NCBI GenBank assembly: GCA_949130495.1 | Contig: OX422216.1 | Location: 105,655,967 to 105,719,966 of the forward strand | DNA from: Sambucus nigra | Taxonomy: Eukaryota; Streptophyta; Magnoliopsida; Dipsacales; Adoxaceae | Direction: 5' to 3' | DNA: 64,000 bases | Position numbers and translations under genes: made by a program | Notes under the pieces: generated by a model | Databases searched by the model: none | What the model saw: the letters and a program-made list of their open reading frames with translations, nothing else | Told to the model about the DNA's origin: nothing | Part shown: positions 38,501 through 44,840 of the stretch, one piece after another | Numbering within the stretch: position 1 is the first letter of the stretch | How the letters are laid out: every line of letters starts with the position of its first letter

Positions 38501-41500
38501 CAAAGAATTCTTGAGTTTCAATAAAAAGTGTTTAAACAACGAAATAAAAATAAAAAGTGTTTCTTCCAAACTATTCTACCGCACGCTTAGTGAAACCCCT
38601 CCCCCTTTTTTCCAACACAAATTTGTCAATTGTTTATTACAATGAATAGGGATATGGGCTTTTGCAAATGTGCATCCAAAATCATTATGTGATGTGTGCT
38701 TTTATTTGTACAGTTTTAATATGTGGACGGACTCTCAACCCCCACCCCAATCCCCCTTTCGGGAAAAAAAAAAGGAATAAAAAAGAGTAAAAGGAGAAAG
38801 AAGATCTTCTTTCCCATAATGAGGACACCGATGCTCTTCATGACTATCCTCTCCACTCCCAAATAAGAGAATACCATACCTTTCTAAATTCTATGATTAT
38901 ACTACTTCAAAAATATTTCAACTGGAGAAATGGGGAATGAATACTGAAAGAGACATATTAGCCAAACCACATTTACCTGATCTTTTAAAGCCTCTACTTC
39001 ATTCAGAGTATTGAGTGACCTTCCCACAATGATCTCTAGTAATATTACTCCAAAGTCATAAATATCAAGCTTCTCCTGATGTTTAATCCTAAGAAGCAAT
39101 AGATTTCGGCTTAATGAGCAGTTATAAAAAACAGCATATATGTTTGCTTGGAATAATATTTGTCTTCAAGTACATAACACTCAAATAAGAAATTGTGCTG
39201 AGCAGCATGGCATCAATGTTGTTGTTGGATGTAGTTCAAACATTACCCAACTCACGATGGGTTGGATTCCGCATTAATAATAAAAATATATTTTTTGTTT
39301 TTTAAATGGTACTTAAATTAGAGAGGGGAATTTTTAGAGGAGATGGGCGAAGTGACCATTTTCGAAAATGAGCTAGCAATAGAAAGCAATAAAATTTTAA
39401 ATTTTTCTTTTAAAATCTACCCCAGTAACAGAACAAAAATCTAAAGTTTGTGAAAATATGGTGTCATCTCTAATTTCGCATTACCTATAGGGGGTAGTTT
39501 AAAAACGTTGTAGGTTATGTTACGAGAAATTATTTACTGAATTCACAAATTTTCATTACGAACCTTGCATTGTTACATTCTTTGGATCCACAGGAAGAAA
39601 TTTGAAGTCCTACCTGTTACATGAGGCATCTCAATATATCAACTCGACATACTTCTTTAAGAATGAGTATATAACCACTCGTGAAAATCATTTACATCAT
39701 ACCTTTCCCATATTGTCTGCTAATAAAGGCAGGTTGTAACTGCTAATTTTTGCAACAAGGTTCTGATCTAATAAAATATCTGTTATTTTCAACTTGTTTG
39801 GGAAGATGCCAGGAACAATTCCTGTATGAAGAAATTGGATACCCTTTGCTATCCCAATAGCAGCTGCTATGCGTTGAGCCCAAGTTAGTGCTCGCCTAGC
39901 CCGCCGCTCTGCAATAGAAGATTGTATGACATTGCAATCCATAAAGAACCCACGTAAAGTGATAAATAAAAGAGTAATATTAGGCCGACCCTTTTTCGTG
40001 ACACTTTTTTGTGACCCTGCTGATGTGTTTAAAATGGACCCTGCTGTGTCAAACGCACATTGGGTGGAGTTTATATTGGGTGGTGTTTCAAATGGACCCA
40101 CGTGAATTACAAACACCACCCAATGTGTATTTGATACATCAGCAGGGCTTACTCTAAATAAAATGGGATGATTAGGATCCATTCCTCAGGCAGCAAAAAT
40201 AGGGTGTGATCCAATATAATTTCAGCTTTAAATTGCAGTCCCTAACTTTGCATAATATAATTATGCAAGACAGTATTACACAGCATTACCATTAATGACT
40301 GTCATATCAACACACATACATAGTTATATAACAAGAATGAGGAACCTAGACCTGTATAAATAAAATTAGGGTGAAAGCATGAAGTGGTAATTATTATTAT
40401 TTTAATTCAGTAGTAATTAAACCCTCAAACAAGAGAAATTGTATCATTTCTCTCTTATTTAAACTCCCAAGTGGAAAAAAGGAAGCACTTTCTCTTCTTT
40501 TCTCTCCAAAATAGAACTCGCAAACATACCCTTAGGGTTTAGTTATTGCAATAGATAAGAGCCCAAGAGGAAAAGACTTAAATTTCTGTGATTAATATTC
40601 CATCGGAAAAATAAACATATGATGCTCCTAATATACCAATCACAGTGAGAATCTCACAAGATTAACTCAAAAATGATGAATGCTTGAAAGAAGATTATCC
40701 ATGCACACAAGTTGTGGAAACGGGTTCTTCTGTAGATGAAATTTCAAACCCAAAAAATAAAGCATGAGCATGCTAAAATGTTATTCAACAAGAGGAGAAG
40801 AGGGTGGATGATGCAAACTAAGACATATAAATTAATATTAAAGCTAGATATATTCCTCGGATTACCAGATATCCAATCCCTTAGCGTCCCGTTCGGCACA
40901 TATTCAAAGATAATGAATATTCTGCTGACACTTGAATCATCCAAGTAACATTCAAAGCAGTGTCCAAGTGCGCTGACCAAATGCTGATGTCTGAGTTTTG
41001 AAATCAATTCTATGTGCTGCATAAAGTTTTGAGTGCTGTGGCTTCTTTTCATTTTAAGGCACCTAATAGCGATGAGGGAACCATCCTTCAGCTGACCTCT
41101 GTACATCTGAGTACATATAATAAGTCACTTATCAAAACCTTATTCACAAACAATCCGTAATAGGAGTTTCCGATATTGAAATCAACAAAGTCAGAATCCG
41201 TTCTAAGTAAATATACAAATCATATGGTATAAAACAAAGAAACAGTTAAGAAGTTATCTTCTGGCATTTTATGAAAAACTCGTTAAAGGTAAAATGCAAG
41301 AACCACCTAAACTGCTCATCTGATTACAAATACCCCCTGGAATAAAAAAGGTTAAAAAATTACAAATATGCATTATACGCCTTTATGTATAGAATTGTTG
41401 CAACAAACTTCTATTAGCTACACATAAGGGGGACATAGCAAACAATGGAAATAGTGAAGTAGATTTTTGTAACACACATCGTTGGGAGGTAGCCACTAGT

Positions 41501-43374
41501 GCAACAATAAGTTCAGTATTTTTCTTTTGGTAACTTATCCTTGTAATTACGGAACTCTGTAAATAACTCACAGAACAGAATGATGGTAAAATAATGTGAA
41601 AGAATCGTATGCTGTTTCAAAAAGAAATTTGATATCTTAGTACACATAACATGGATTGTTATACCTGACCATTAGATCCTTCACCCATGAAAGTTGATGT
41701 ATTAAAGTTATTTGTTGCTTCCTCAAGCTCTTCCAATGAATAGGTTCGATAAGATGGAATGCCAAGTGCTCCTACTTTCATTGCTTGAGTTATATACCCT
41801 TTAGTGGGAAAATCAAAGTGTCAAATCTTTTGCACGAAAGATGTTTGAAGAACTAGGGAGGCTAATTTGTGTGTGTGTGTGTGTGTGTGTTTTCTAATCT
41901 TCTTTTCTTTTAGTTTCCTTTTATTTGTTCATTACACACAAAGACAAATGGAGAGCAAGCACAAGCATGCTCGCAAGCTCACACACGTACAAAGAGAATT
42001 AGAGGAAACCATACTTGCATCTGAAAGCAACTTTGAGGTGTACCCCAATGATGCATTCTCTAATATTAATCTTGGCGGAGTTGTTTTCATCATCTTCTTT
42101 GCATGACTTCTTCTAACCATAAACAAGGTTAGACTAACTAGTAGAATTCCTCCGACAATCCCTCCAGTTACGCTCAATGCAATTACTGATTTGGAAGCCC
42201 ATTTGCGCTTGTGGCGGTGAGGTAAGATTCCCACAGCCAATGCCTCATTGCGACAAAAGTAAATTGGGTGCTGACTTTTATCTCCGGTAGCCAAACAATT
42301 CCCACCGTAAACCACAACCCTCTTTTTGGAATCAGTGACAAGACAGCTTGGCAATCTCCCACTCAAAAGATTAGCAGACAGATCCACAAACTCAAGCTTG
42401 GCATTGCAAGGAAGATTTTCGAAAAGCATTCCAGTGAATCTGTTTTCCTCAATATTCAGACTAGTAATTGATGGGAGGGATAACAGCAAAGGTGGAAATG
42501 GTCCCATAAATCTGTTGAAAGAGAGATCTAACCGTTGAAGCTGATAATATGAGCCAACTGTATCTGGGATGCCAGAGCTGAACTTGTTCTTCCCCAGTAA
42601 AAGGGTAACTATTTTGTTACCAACTAGAGGAAATTTAGGTCCTACAGAATTATATTCCAAGTCGAGCACTTGAAGGTTGGTCAAACGGCTAAGATCGGGT
42701 AACTCACCCGAAAAATGGTTATTGGAAAGTGCAAGAATTCTGAGATTTTCCAAACTTGCCAGTGAAACTGGCAAGGACCCATTAAAGAAATTATTCTTCA
42801 TACTCAAAACGGCCAAAAGCGAGAGCGAGCTCAGCCCGTCGGGGAGTCGACCGCTAAACATATTTCCATCAAGTATGACCGTTTGGAGGTTTGTCAAAGA
42901 CGAAAGCTCTTCTGGGATGGGACCGTGAAAGAAATTGTAACTTAGGTCGAGTATTTCCAGTGTGGATAAGCGTACAATTTTGGCGGAGAGTGGGCCCCAC
43001 AAACCTAGGGAAACCAATGTTAGGACTTTAAGGTTTGGAAGCCTGACGAGTGTTGTAAAGAGCGAGTGTATGGAGAAATTTGGAGGCAGTGGATGGAATG
43101 TCCTATTGCCGGTGATATGGAGCTGAGTTATGGTTTCTTCATAGCACACAACAGTAACGGATGAAGTGGGTTCCATATTGCAGAAATCCGTTATATTATT
43201 CCAGCTTCTCAAAACAGAAGGAAAGTTTAAAAGGCCTTGAATTCTTAAAAGGGTTTGTGATTGAGATGAATGTAGCTGCTCTGAATACAAGATCGAAACC
43301 AGCAATACAACCATAACCAAAAGCGCAGAATGACTAAAACCATTCGCCATCAGTTTAAACAACAGTCCTTCCAC
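1335..43374 (-). CDS. LRR receptor-like protein with probable inactive kinase domain (At3g03770-like, LRR-VI), seven coding exons
   Basis: A spliced gene for a membrane receptor-like protein. Joining 43374-42015, 41798-41665, 41106-40866, 39908-39703, 39613-39564, 39088-38977 and 1613-1335 gives 2382 nt, 793 residues plus TAG. Every junction is GT-AG and phases agree. Residues about 10-36 form a signal peptide, 110-345 are leucine-rich repeats, 397-420 ([20 protein letters not shown]...) are a transmembrane segment followed by basic residues, and about 466-780 are a kinase-like domain. The kinase looks inactive: the VAIK position reads IAIR, the HRD loop reads HTGIVPG, and the DFG position lies in ISSYNLPL. 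Length, exon content and signature stretches such as [13 protein letters not shown] match the At3g03770-like family from general knowledge. These proteins are thought to act as pseudokinase receptors at the plasma membrane; the ligand is unknown. A second Met at residue 9 is an alternative start. No stop or frameshift was seen. The sixth intron is 37 kb of transposons. Confidence 0.9.
1836..1871. repeat. (GA)n microsatellite
   Basis: An uninterrupted run of GA dinucleotides followed by GGGGGAGAGA, immediately before the first LINE fragment. Confidence 0.9.
1885..3302 (+). mobile_element. Plant LINE (RTE/L1-type) 3' fragment 1
   Basis: A 5'-truncated non-LTR retrotransposon. Decayed frames encode the end of the reverse transcriptase ([20 protein letters not shown]) and the zf-RVT region ([51 protein letters not shown] with its Cys/His spacing). 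Several stops and frame changes interrupt it. It ends in an AT-rich tail (TATATATAAATTTTATTTAT) next to the second fragment. Confidence 0.8.
3303..3935 (+). mobile_element. LINE 3' fragment 2
   Basis: A shorter fragment of the same family and orientation. It encodes the zf-RVT end ([20 protein letters not shown]) and the C-terminal stretch [17 protein letters not shown] to NWMACKY, which parallels the end of fragment 1. The 3' end is TATATATACATTTTACTTAC followed by a short A run. No target duplication was identified. Confidence 0.75.
4142..4880 (+). mobile_element. Ty1/copia 5' LTR, primer site and gag start
   Basis: An LTR of about 390 bp starts TGTTAAAAAG at 4142. A tRNA-Met-type primer site, TGGTATTAGAGTC, lies at 4532-4544. 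A gag start follows, ATGGCAAATGG, encoding [14 protein letters not shown], which is typical of copia gag; it is quickly interrupted by stops. The LTR is recognisably similar to that at 38216-38582, suggesting both belong to one element split by later insertions. Confidence 0.65.
4915..6411 (+). mobile_element. LINE 3' fragment 3
   Basis: Decayed frames encode the end of the reverse transcriptase ([31 protein letters not shown]), then [19 protein letters not shown] and [20 protein letters not shown] of the zf-RVT domain. The frame changes near 5850, so two long open stretches (5394-5850 and 5861-6205) are parts of one old protein. It ends with a short A run at 6402-6411. Confidence 0.8.
6412..6691. 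other. Intron sequence without recognised features
   Basis: About 280 bp of AT-rich sequence between the LINE A-tail and the start of the Tat-type LTR. I see no coding or repeat signal. Confidence 0.5.
6722..7896. mobile_element. Non-autonomous hAT element with 8-bp target duplication
   Basis: Flanked by a perfect 8-bp duplication CTACAAAC (6714-6721 and 7897-7904). Ends are TAGGGACGGA and ..TTCCACCCCTA, short imperfect inverted repeats of hAT type. The subterminal regions are rich in GGTTTGGTT/AACCAAACC motifs in opposite orientation. No transposase frame is visible in 1175 bp. Removing it restores a sequence similar to that at 31812-31885. Confidence 0.85.
8027..8060. repeat. Poly-C/poly-A homopolymer tract
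   Basis: A C-rich run broken by a single T, followed directly by an A run, inside the Tat-type 5' LTR. The length may be unreliable in an assembly. Confidence 0.8.
9570..9843. mobile_element. MITE with 9-bp target duplication (Mutator-like)
   Basis: The 274-bp insert is present in the 5' LTR and absent from the matching place in the 3' LTR (about 19825). It is flanked by TAATTAAAT at 9561-9569 and 9844-9852. The ends are loosely inverted (GGTAAAGGTC.. against ..AAGGACCTTTTCCC). Inside, a 32-bp unit beginning TTTATAAATCTAGTCC is repeated exactly twice (9634-9697). Confidence 0.75.
10213..10336. repeat. Palindromic GAACCGGTTCG repeat cluster in LTR
   Basis: About six imperfect copies of GAACCGGTTCG, spaced by GCT-rich or GGGG-rich linkers, with self-complementary cores. 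They also create a chance reading frame with repeated SEPVR. A decayed, shorter cluster is in the 3' LTR at about 20187-20243. Confidence 0.85.
11878..11890 (+). other. Primer binding site of element A
   Basis: TGGTATCAAAGCA sits 2 bp after the LTR end, complementary to the initiator Met tRNA 3' end with one mismatch against the usual TGGTATCAGAGCA. Confidence 0.85.
12083..14480 (+). mobile_element. LTR-like insertion of unknown family within gag of element A
   Basis: The gag start ATGCCAAACACCAGG at 12060 is broken at 12083 by sequence starting TGATAAGCACCCAAAAG. It continues through T-rich and Pro-codon-rich tracts, and gag resumes at about 14490-14540. The start resembles a TG-initiated LTR and there is no coding domain inside, so it may be a solo LTR or TRIM-like insert. 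TAGAC precedes it (12078-12082) and recurs at 14461, but the implied end does not finish in CA, so the right border is uncertain. A 119-residue Pro-rich frame (13002-13361) is probably chance. Confidence 0.5.
14490..15720 (+). pseudogene. gag of element A (decayed)
   Basis: Frames encode a retrotransposon gag domain: [19 protein letters not shown], then [19 protein letters not shown] and [17 protein letters not shown]. Near 15565-15602 a zinc knuckle remnant reads [13 protein letters not shown] stop near 14930 and frame changes after 15300 disrupt it, and the N-terminus is cut off by the insert at 12083. Confidence 0.8.
15713..19010 (+). pseudogene. pol of element A: protease, RT, RNase H, integrase, chromodomain-like end
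   Basis: The protease has [13 protein letters not shown] (about 15790). RT starts [12 protein letters not shown] (16440) and includes [15 protein letters not shown] and SFGLTNAP. The active-site box reads FIDG at 16731-16742, so the second catalytic Asp is lost. RNase H has FVFTDASLQ and [19 protein letters not shown]. Integrase runs about 17820-18600, with a Cys/His region and KVAHFLPV and [12 protein letters not shown]. The end shows [13 protein letters not shown] and [12 protein letters not shown], like a Tekay chromodomain. At least eight stops or frame changes occur, so it is inactive. Confidence 0.88.
20427..23413 (+). mobile_element. Solo LTR B (Tekay-type) with perfect 5-bp duplication
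   Basis: A single 2987-bp LTR from TGTAATACCCCG to GGGGTGTCACA, flanked by TTACG at 20422-20426 and 23414-23418. Deleting it and one TTACG restores GGGATTACGTACGAAG, the counterpart of the 5' LTR A sequence near 10578. It has no primer site or internal region, so it is a product of LTR-LTR recombination. It carries its own palindrome cluster and the conserved hairpin (22726-22774). Confidence 0.92.
21530..21780. repeat. Palindromic CTCGTTCGAACGAG cluster in LTR B
   Basis: Repeated self-complementary units around TTCGAA, many extended to CTCGTTCGAACGAG, alternating with CTTCTAACGAGTTGACAG spacers. About ten TTCGAA-type centres occur in 250 bp. It stands in a position comparable to the clusters in LTRs A and C. 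Confidence 0.88.
23460..23855. repeat. TA/GA microsatellite and foldback insert
   Basis: (TA)n then (GA)n at about 23460-23502, followed by an inverted repeat: the arm at about 23577-23640 (TTGATTTTTTTATGTGAT, ATTTAAACATTTCAA) returns in reverse at about 23752-23815. An inner arm pair around 23655-23740 uses TTTTTAAAAAATCGGTCAAA. It is absent from the 5' LTR, so it is an insertion or MITE-like element; target duplication is masked by the microsatellite. Confidence 0.7.
24103..24699. mobile_element. Non-autonomous hAT element with imperfect 8-bp duplication
   Basis: Ends TAGGGATGGCAA and TTGTCATCCCTA are inverted repeats. Flanks CGTTTGGG (24095-24102) and TGTTTGGG (24700-24707) match at 7 of 8. 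The interior has opposed GGGTCGG/CCGACCC-like and CCCCTCCCC tracts and a G run at about 24625. It is absent from the 5' LTR A. No transposase frame is present. Confidence 0.85.
25906..27735 (+). pseudogene. Tat-type primer site, gag and protease remnants
   Basis: After the primer region TTTGGCACCGTCTATGGG a start at 25971 opens a decayed gag. Frames at 26356-26490 encode [20 protein letters not shown] and [12 protein letters not shown], typical gag sequence. The protease remnant at 27240-27690 includes the [19 protein letters not shown] motif (usual form YNAILGRPWL). Multiple stops and frame changes occur. No reverse transcriptase follows. Confidence 0.7.
27990..28180. repeat. Tandem repeat, about 37-bp unit, five degenerate copies
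   Basis: The unit resembles CGACTTTAAACTCAGTCTT followed by GAGGTCTAAGTACCCCT. Five diverged copies run head to tail between the protease remnant and the antisense frame. Tandem repeats in this part of the element are a known feature of Tat-lineage retrotransposons. Confidence 0.75.
28640..31470 (-). pseudogene. Antisense additional ORF of Tat-type element ('putative gypsy type transposon' family)
   Basis: On the minus strand, starting near MAPKKYPP at 31460, decayed frames encode [38 protein letters not shown] and [19 protein letters not shown] at about 31210-30950. A Lys/Glu-rich probable coiled coil ([16 protein letters not shown]) stands near 29110. This resembles the extra, often antisense, protein of Tat elements annotated as a putative gypsy-type transposon protein. 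Stops and frameshifts are frequent. The family name is from recall and was not searched. Confidence 0.55.
31812..31885 (+). repeat. Truncated 3' LTR start of Tat-type element
   Basis: TGATACCAAGCATGATCC then CTACAAAC, AAGAGGTC and AGGTCGAG match the 5' LTR start at 6692-6721 plus 7905-7940 (after removing the hAT element). A purine-rich stretch (GAAAGAAATAAGGGG) precedes it. Similarity stops where a minus-strand gypsy RT begins. Confidence 0.65.
31886..34638 (-). pseudogene. Second Ty3/gypsy fragment, minus strand: gag, protease, start of RT
   Basis: Read on the minus strand: primer region ATTGACGTCGTCTGTGGGG (34638-34620), gag with [15 protein letters not shown] (about 33790), protease end [19 protein letters not shown] (about 32540-32480), then RT start [10 protein letters not shown], ..CIDLL and [12 protein letters not shown] at about 32030-31890. 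RT breaks off where the Tat 3' LTR remnant starts. The protease active site reads DHDNSS instead of DTGSS. Many stops occur. Confidence 0.78.
34639..35111 (-). repeat. Probable 5' LTR of the minus-strand gypsy fragment
   Basis: Directly upstream (on the minus strand) of the primer region. In plus orientation it starts TGTAAGTGTATAAAAC and includes TACGTGGTTCGACAAGAATT, a sequence type common near the end of plant LTRs. The outer border is not clear; I place it loosely before the hAT MITE. Confidence 0.5.
35120..35494. mobile_element. hAT-type MITE with perfect 8-bp duplication
   Basis: A 375-bp element with ends CAAGGTTCTAAAAGGC and GCCTTTTAGAACACAG (inverted, 13 of 16 match), flanked by CTTTTATG at 35112-35119 and 35495-35502. 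Subterminal GCCTAGGCG motifs occur in opposed orientation. No coding capacity. Confidence 0.88.
35503..36142. other. Intron sequence without recognised features
   Basis: About 640 bp of AT-rich sequence between the MITE and the copia remnant. I see no domain, long repeat or inverted structure. Confidence 0.45.
36143..38215 (+). pseudogene. Ty1/copia integrase, RT and RNase H remnants
   Basis: Decayed frames in the order integrase ([28 protein letters not shown]), integrase C-terminus ([14 protein letters not shown]), RT ([12 protein letters not shown], then the end [20 protein letters not shown] and [10 protein letters not shown]) and RNase H ([30 protein letters not shown]). It ends [12 protein letters not shown] just before the LTR. 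Dozens of stops; long parts of RT are missing. Confidence 0.82.
38216..38582 (+). repeat. Ty1/copia 3' LTR
   Basis: Starts TGATAAAAGTTC after a purine tract (TTTAGGAAAGGG). It includes a TATA-like CCTATAAATAAGG and aligns loosely with 4142-4530, for example TCACTAGATC followed by TCTCCCTTGT. The right end near 38582 is approximate. Confidence 0.65.
38583..38976. other. Proximal intron 6 sequence
   Basis: About 390 bp between the copia LTR and the intron donor. It has a short C-rich/A-rich stretch at about 38740-38775 and otherwise nothing recognised. Confidence 0.5.
38977..39088 (-). CDS. Exon 6: kinase subdomain IX region
   Basis: 112 nt. The acceptor is TTCTTAG before GATTAAAC; the donor is AAGATCAG before GTAAATG. 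It encodes [18 protein letters not shown] through NEVEALKDQ and ends in phase 0, directly followed by the 37-kb intron. Confidence 0.9.
39564..39613 (-). CDS. Exon 5: 50-nt small exon
   Basis: A 50-nt exon needed to keep phase between exons 4 and 6. The acceptor is TGTAACAG before GTAGGA; the donor is AATGCAAG before GTTCGT. It encodes [16 protein letters not shown] plus two bases of an Arg codon, resembling the VGxxSSxGSKE stretch found after LGK in family members. Without it, exons 4 and 6 do not join in frame. Confidence 0.8.
39703..39908 (-). CDS. Exon 4: kinase C-lobe start, degenerate catalytic loop
   Basis: 206 nt. The acceptor is TATTGCAG before AGCGGC; the donor is GGGAAAG before GTATGATG. 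It encodes [19 protein letters not shown], then HTGIVPGIF where HRD would stand, and [15 protein letters not shown] where DFG would stand. Phase closes with both neighbours. Confidence 0.9.
40010..40155. repeat. Foldback (MITE-like) in intron 3
   Basis: CCCTGCTGATGTGT at about 40015 faces ATACATCAGCAGGG at about 40134, with inner inverted pairs such as ATTGGGTGGTGTT and AACACCACCCAAT. The result is a near-complete hairpin of about 140 bp inside the intron between exons 3 and 4. No target duplication assigned. Confidence 0.7.
40866..41106 (-). CDS. Exon 3: kinase N-lobe
   Basis: 241 nt. The acceptor is TACTCAG before ATGTACAGAGG; the donor is ATATCTG before GTAATC. It encodes [19 protein letters not shown] through [13 protein letters not shown]. 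Lys of the VAIK motif is replaced by Arg (IAIR), one mark of an inactive kinase. Confidence 0.9.
41107..41664 (-). other. Intron 2 of the receptor gene
   Basis: 558 bp with GTATAA donor and TACTCAG acceptor. No repeats recognised. Confidence 0.75.
41665..41798 (-). CDS. Exon 2: juxtamembrane and glycine-rich loop
   Basis: 134 nt. It starts after CTAAAG and ends in CAG before GTATAA. It encodes [27 protein letters not shown] and the glycine-rich-loop-like GEGSNGQ. The split codon with exon 1 gives Arg, as expected for the DARYI motif of this receptor family. Confidence 0.88.
42015..43374 (-). CDS. Exon 1: signal peptide, LRR ectodomain, transmembrane segment
   Basis: Codes residues 1-453 plus the first base of codon 454. 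It starts [13 protein letters not shown] and contains the whole ectodomain: an N-terminal Cys pair region ([13 protein letters not shown]), about ten LRR units with LxxLxLxxN spacing, a C-terminal Cys cap, the membrane span and a short juxtamembrane tail ending in LLSDA. The exon ends GATGCAA before GTATGG. Downstream in-frame sequence runs into a low-complexity GT-repeat region, which supports splicing here rather than read-through. Confidence 0.92.
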
Positions 43375-44840
43375 TTAAAGAGCCTCGCAGATTGTTTTAT
43401 TTACATCAACCAATAAAATCGGTGTTATTTTACAAAAATCATAACTGAATGAGAACTTGGAGAGAATCCCAAGACCACAAAACTTAGTGCTGCATCAATG
43501 GTAAGCAAGAGAAATTGTGTTAATTTTTGGCAGGAGACAATACTATAAATTAAATTGTGTGTATCTGACAAGGGGAAAAATTTCATTGCTGACATAAATT
43601 AGAAACCATTAGTGATTGGACCAGGGTTCTTCTAACAATTGAACAATGAGATCCCTCATCTTTAAGAAATTCTAAAAATAATTTGGAATTAAAAAATCCC
43701 TACTAATCCGTTATTGGGTTGGGTTTGTTATGTGGCTAATGAATGAATATTGAATTATTATACACATTTAGTATGATCTTAATAAGAGGGGCGGGGGGGG
43801 GGGGGGGGGGGGGGGGGGGGGAGAAATAACCAAAAGGCTTTACCTGTCTTGAGAACAGAAACAAATCAAAGGGCTGGATTTGGAATTTTTCCTTGGATTG
43901 ATGAGAAGCTGAATGAACCCTGTTTTATTCAAATGATGTAAGAAGAATACAAGAAACCAAATCAAGCCCACAAATCTATGGTGAAGGTCAGAGACTCGTG
44001 ACAAAAATCAACTAACACTTTGATATTAAGCAATCTAAACTTCAAACCCAGTTGAGATTAAGTCGTTGTTATAATTCGTATAAAATGATTCGTAAAAATT
44101 GAAATACCCAAACAGAAGCAACAAACGAACTGATACCAACCCCACGAAACTATGCATAATCCTTCTCTCTCACACACAAACACAATTAGTTGATGTGATC
44201 GTGTGAACAAATACAAGCTCCTAAATCTTCTTTGGCCTGCACTTACACAAAGACAATTTAGAGAAAAGGGTTCAGGTAAGGTAGTTTATAACTTATAAAT
44301 CATAACTCTCATTTTGATTTCGTAAACCGACACACTCTCTCTCTCTCTCTCTCACCGTCTATCTATCTATATACATACACACAGAACAGAAACACGTTAC
44401 GTTTGTAACTTGTTCTTTTTGCTTTTGATGCTTTAAGAGTTCAAAGGACGCCATAGTTGGACTGGAAGAAAAAAGAAACAAAGATTCTATTAAACGAAAC
44501 CCTTTATTCCCGAACCCTCTCTCTCTCTTTCTCTTTCTCCTTTCTCTCCCTCTCATATGTGTGTGGGTAAAACATGGGAATGTTCTCCACATATCTCCAA
44601 CTTGCGTCAAAGTTACAGTGCTGCAGATTTAAATCGCGATTTATTTATCTTTGTATCGGCTTTACTCAATCTTATATGAAAAGAATAAAGGGCTCCCTCC
44701 GCTATTACCGCTCCATCAAATTCTTGAAGCACTCCAATTAAAGATAAAATGACATAACTATTCTTGCAATAACAAATTTTCTTTCACATGTGTTTTATGT
44801 TATTTTTTTAAATAATTCATTATTTAGAAATAAAAAAATA
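43375..44840 (-). promoter_or_regulatory. Upstream region (promoter and 5' UTR) of the receptor gene
   Basis: No coding sequence. It contains CT/GA-rich tracts (44333-44354 and 44516-44550), common near plant transcription starts, and the G run at 43793-43821. A start site cannot be fixed from sequence alone; a 5' UTR intron is possible. Confidence 0.4.
43793..43821 (+). repeat. 29-nt uninterrupted G run
   Basis: 29 consecutive G on the plus strand (C on the gene's coding strand), about 420-450 bp upstream of the ATG. Such a tract can form quadruplex-type structures and is hard to sequence. Confidence 0.85.

Larger units (their letters stand above)
1614..38976 (-). other. 37,363-bp intron 6 filled with nested transposons
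   Basis: The donor is CAG/GTAAAT at 38976 and the acceptor TATGTAG/CTACAAG at 1614. The interval holds LINE, copia, gypsy, hAT and MITE sequences listed separately; only short stretches near its ends look like plain intron. Removing it restores a continuous reading frame. The sequence does not show whether it is spliced efficiently. Confidence 0.85.

Noticed and set aside
39697..40182. 161-residue single frame as a separate gene
   Set aside because: Only the last 68 residues are kinase exon 4; the upstream part is intron 3 and contains the foldback.
41867..42106. Plus-strand frame with Cys-Val repeats
   Set aside because: Translation of a GT microsatellite in intron 1 and the antisense of exon 1.
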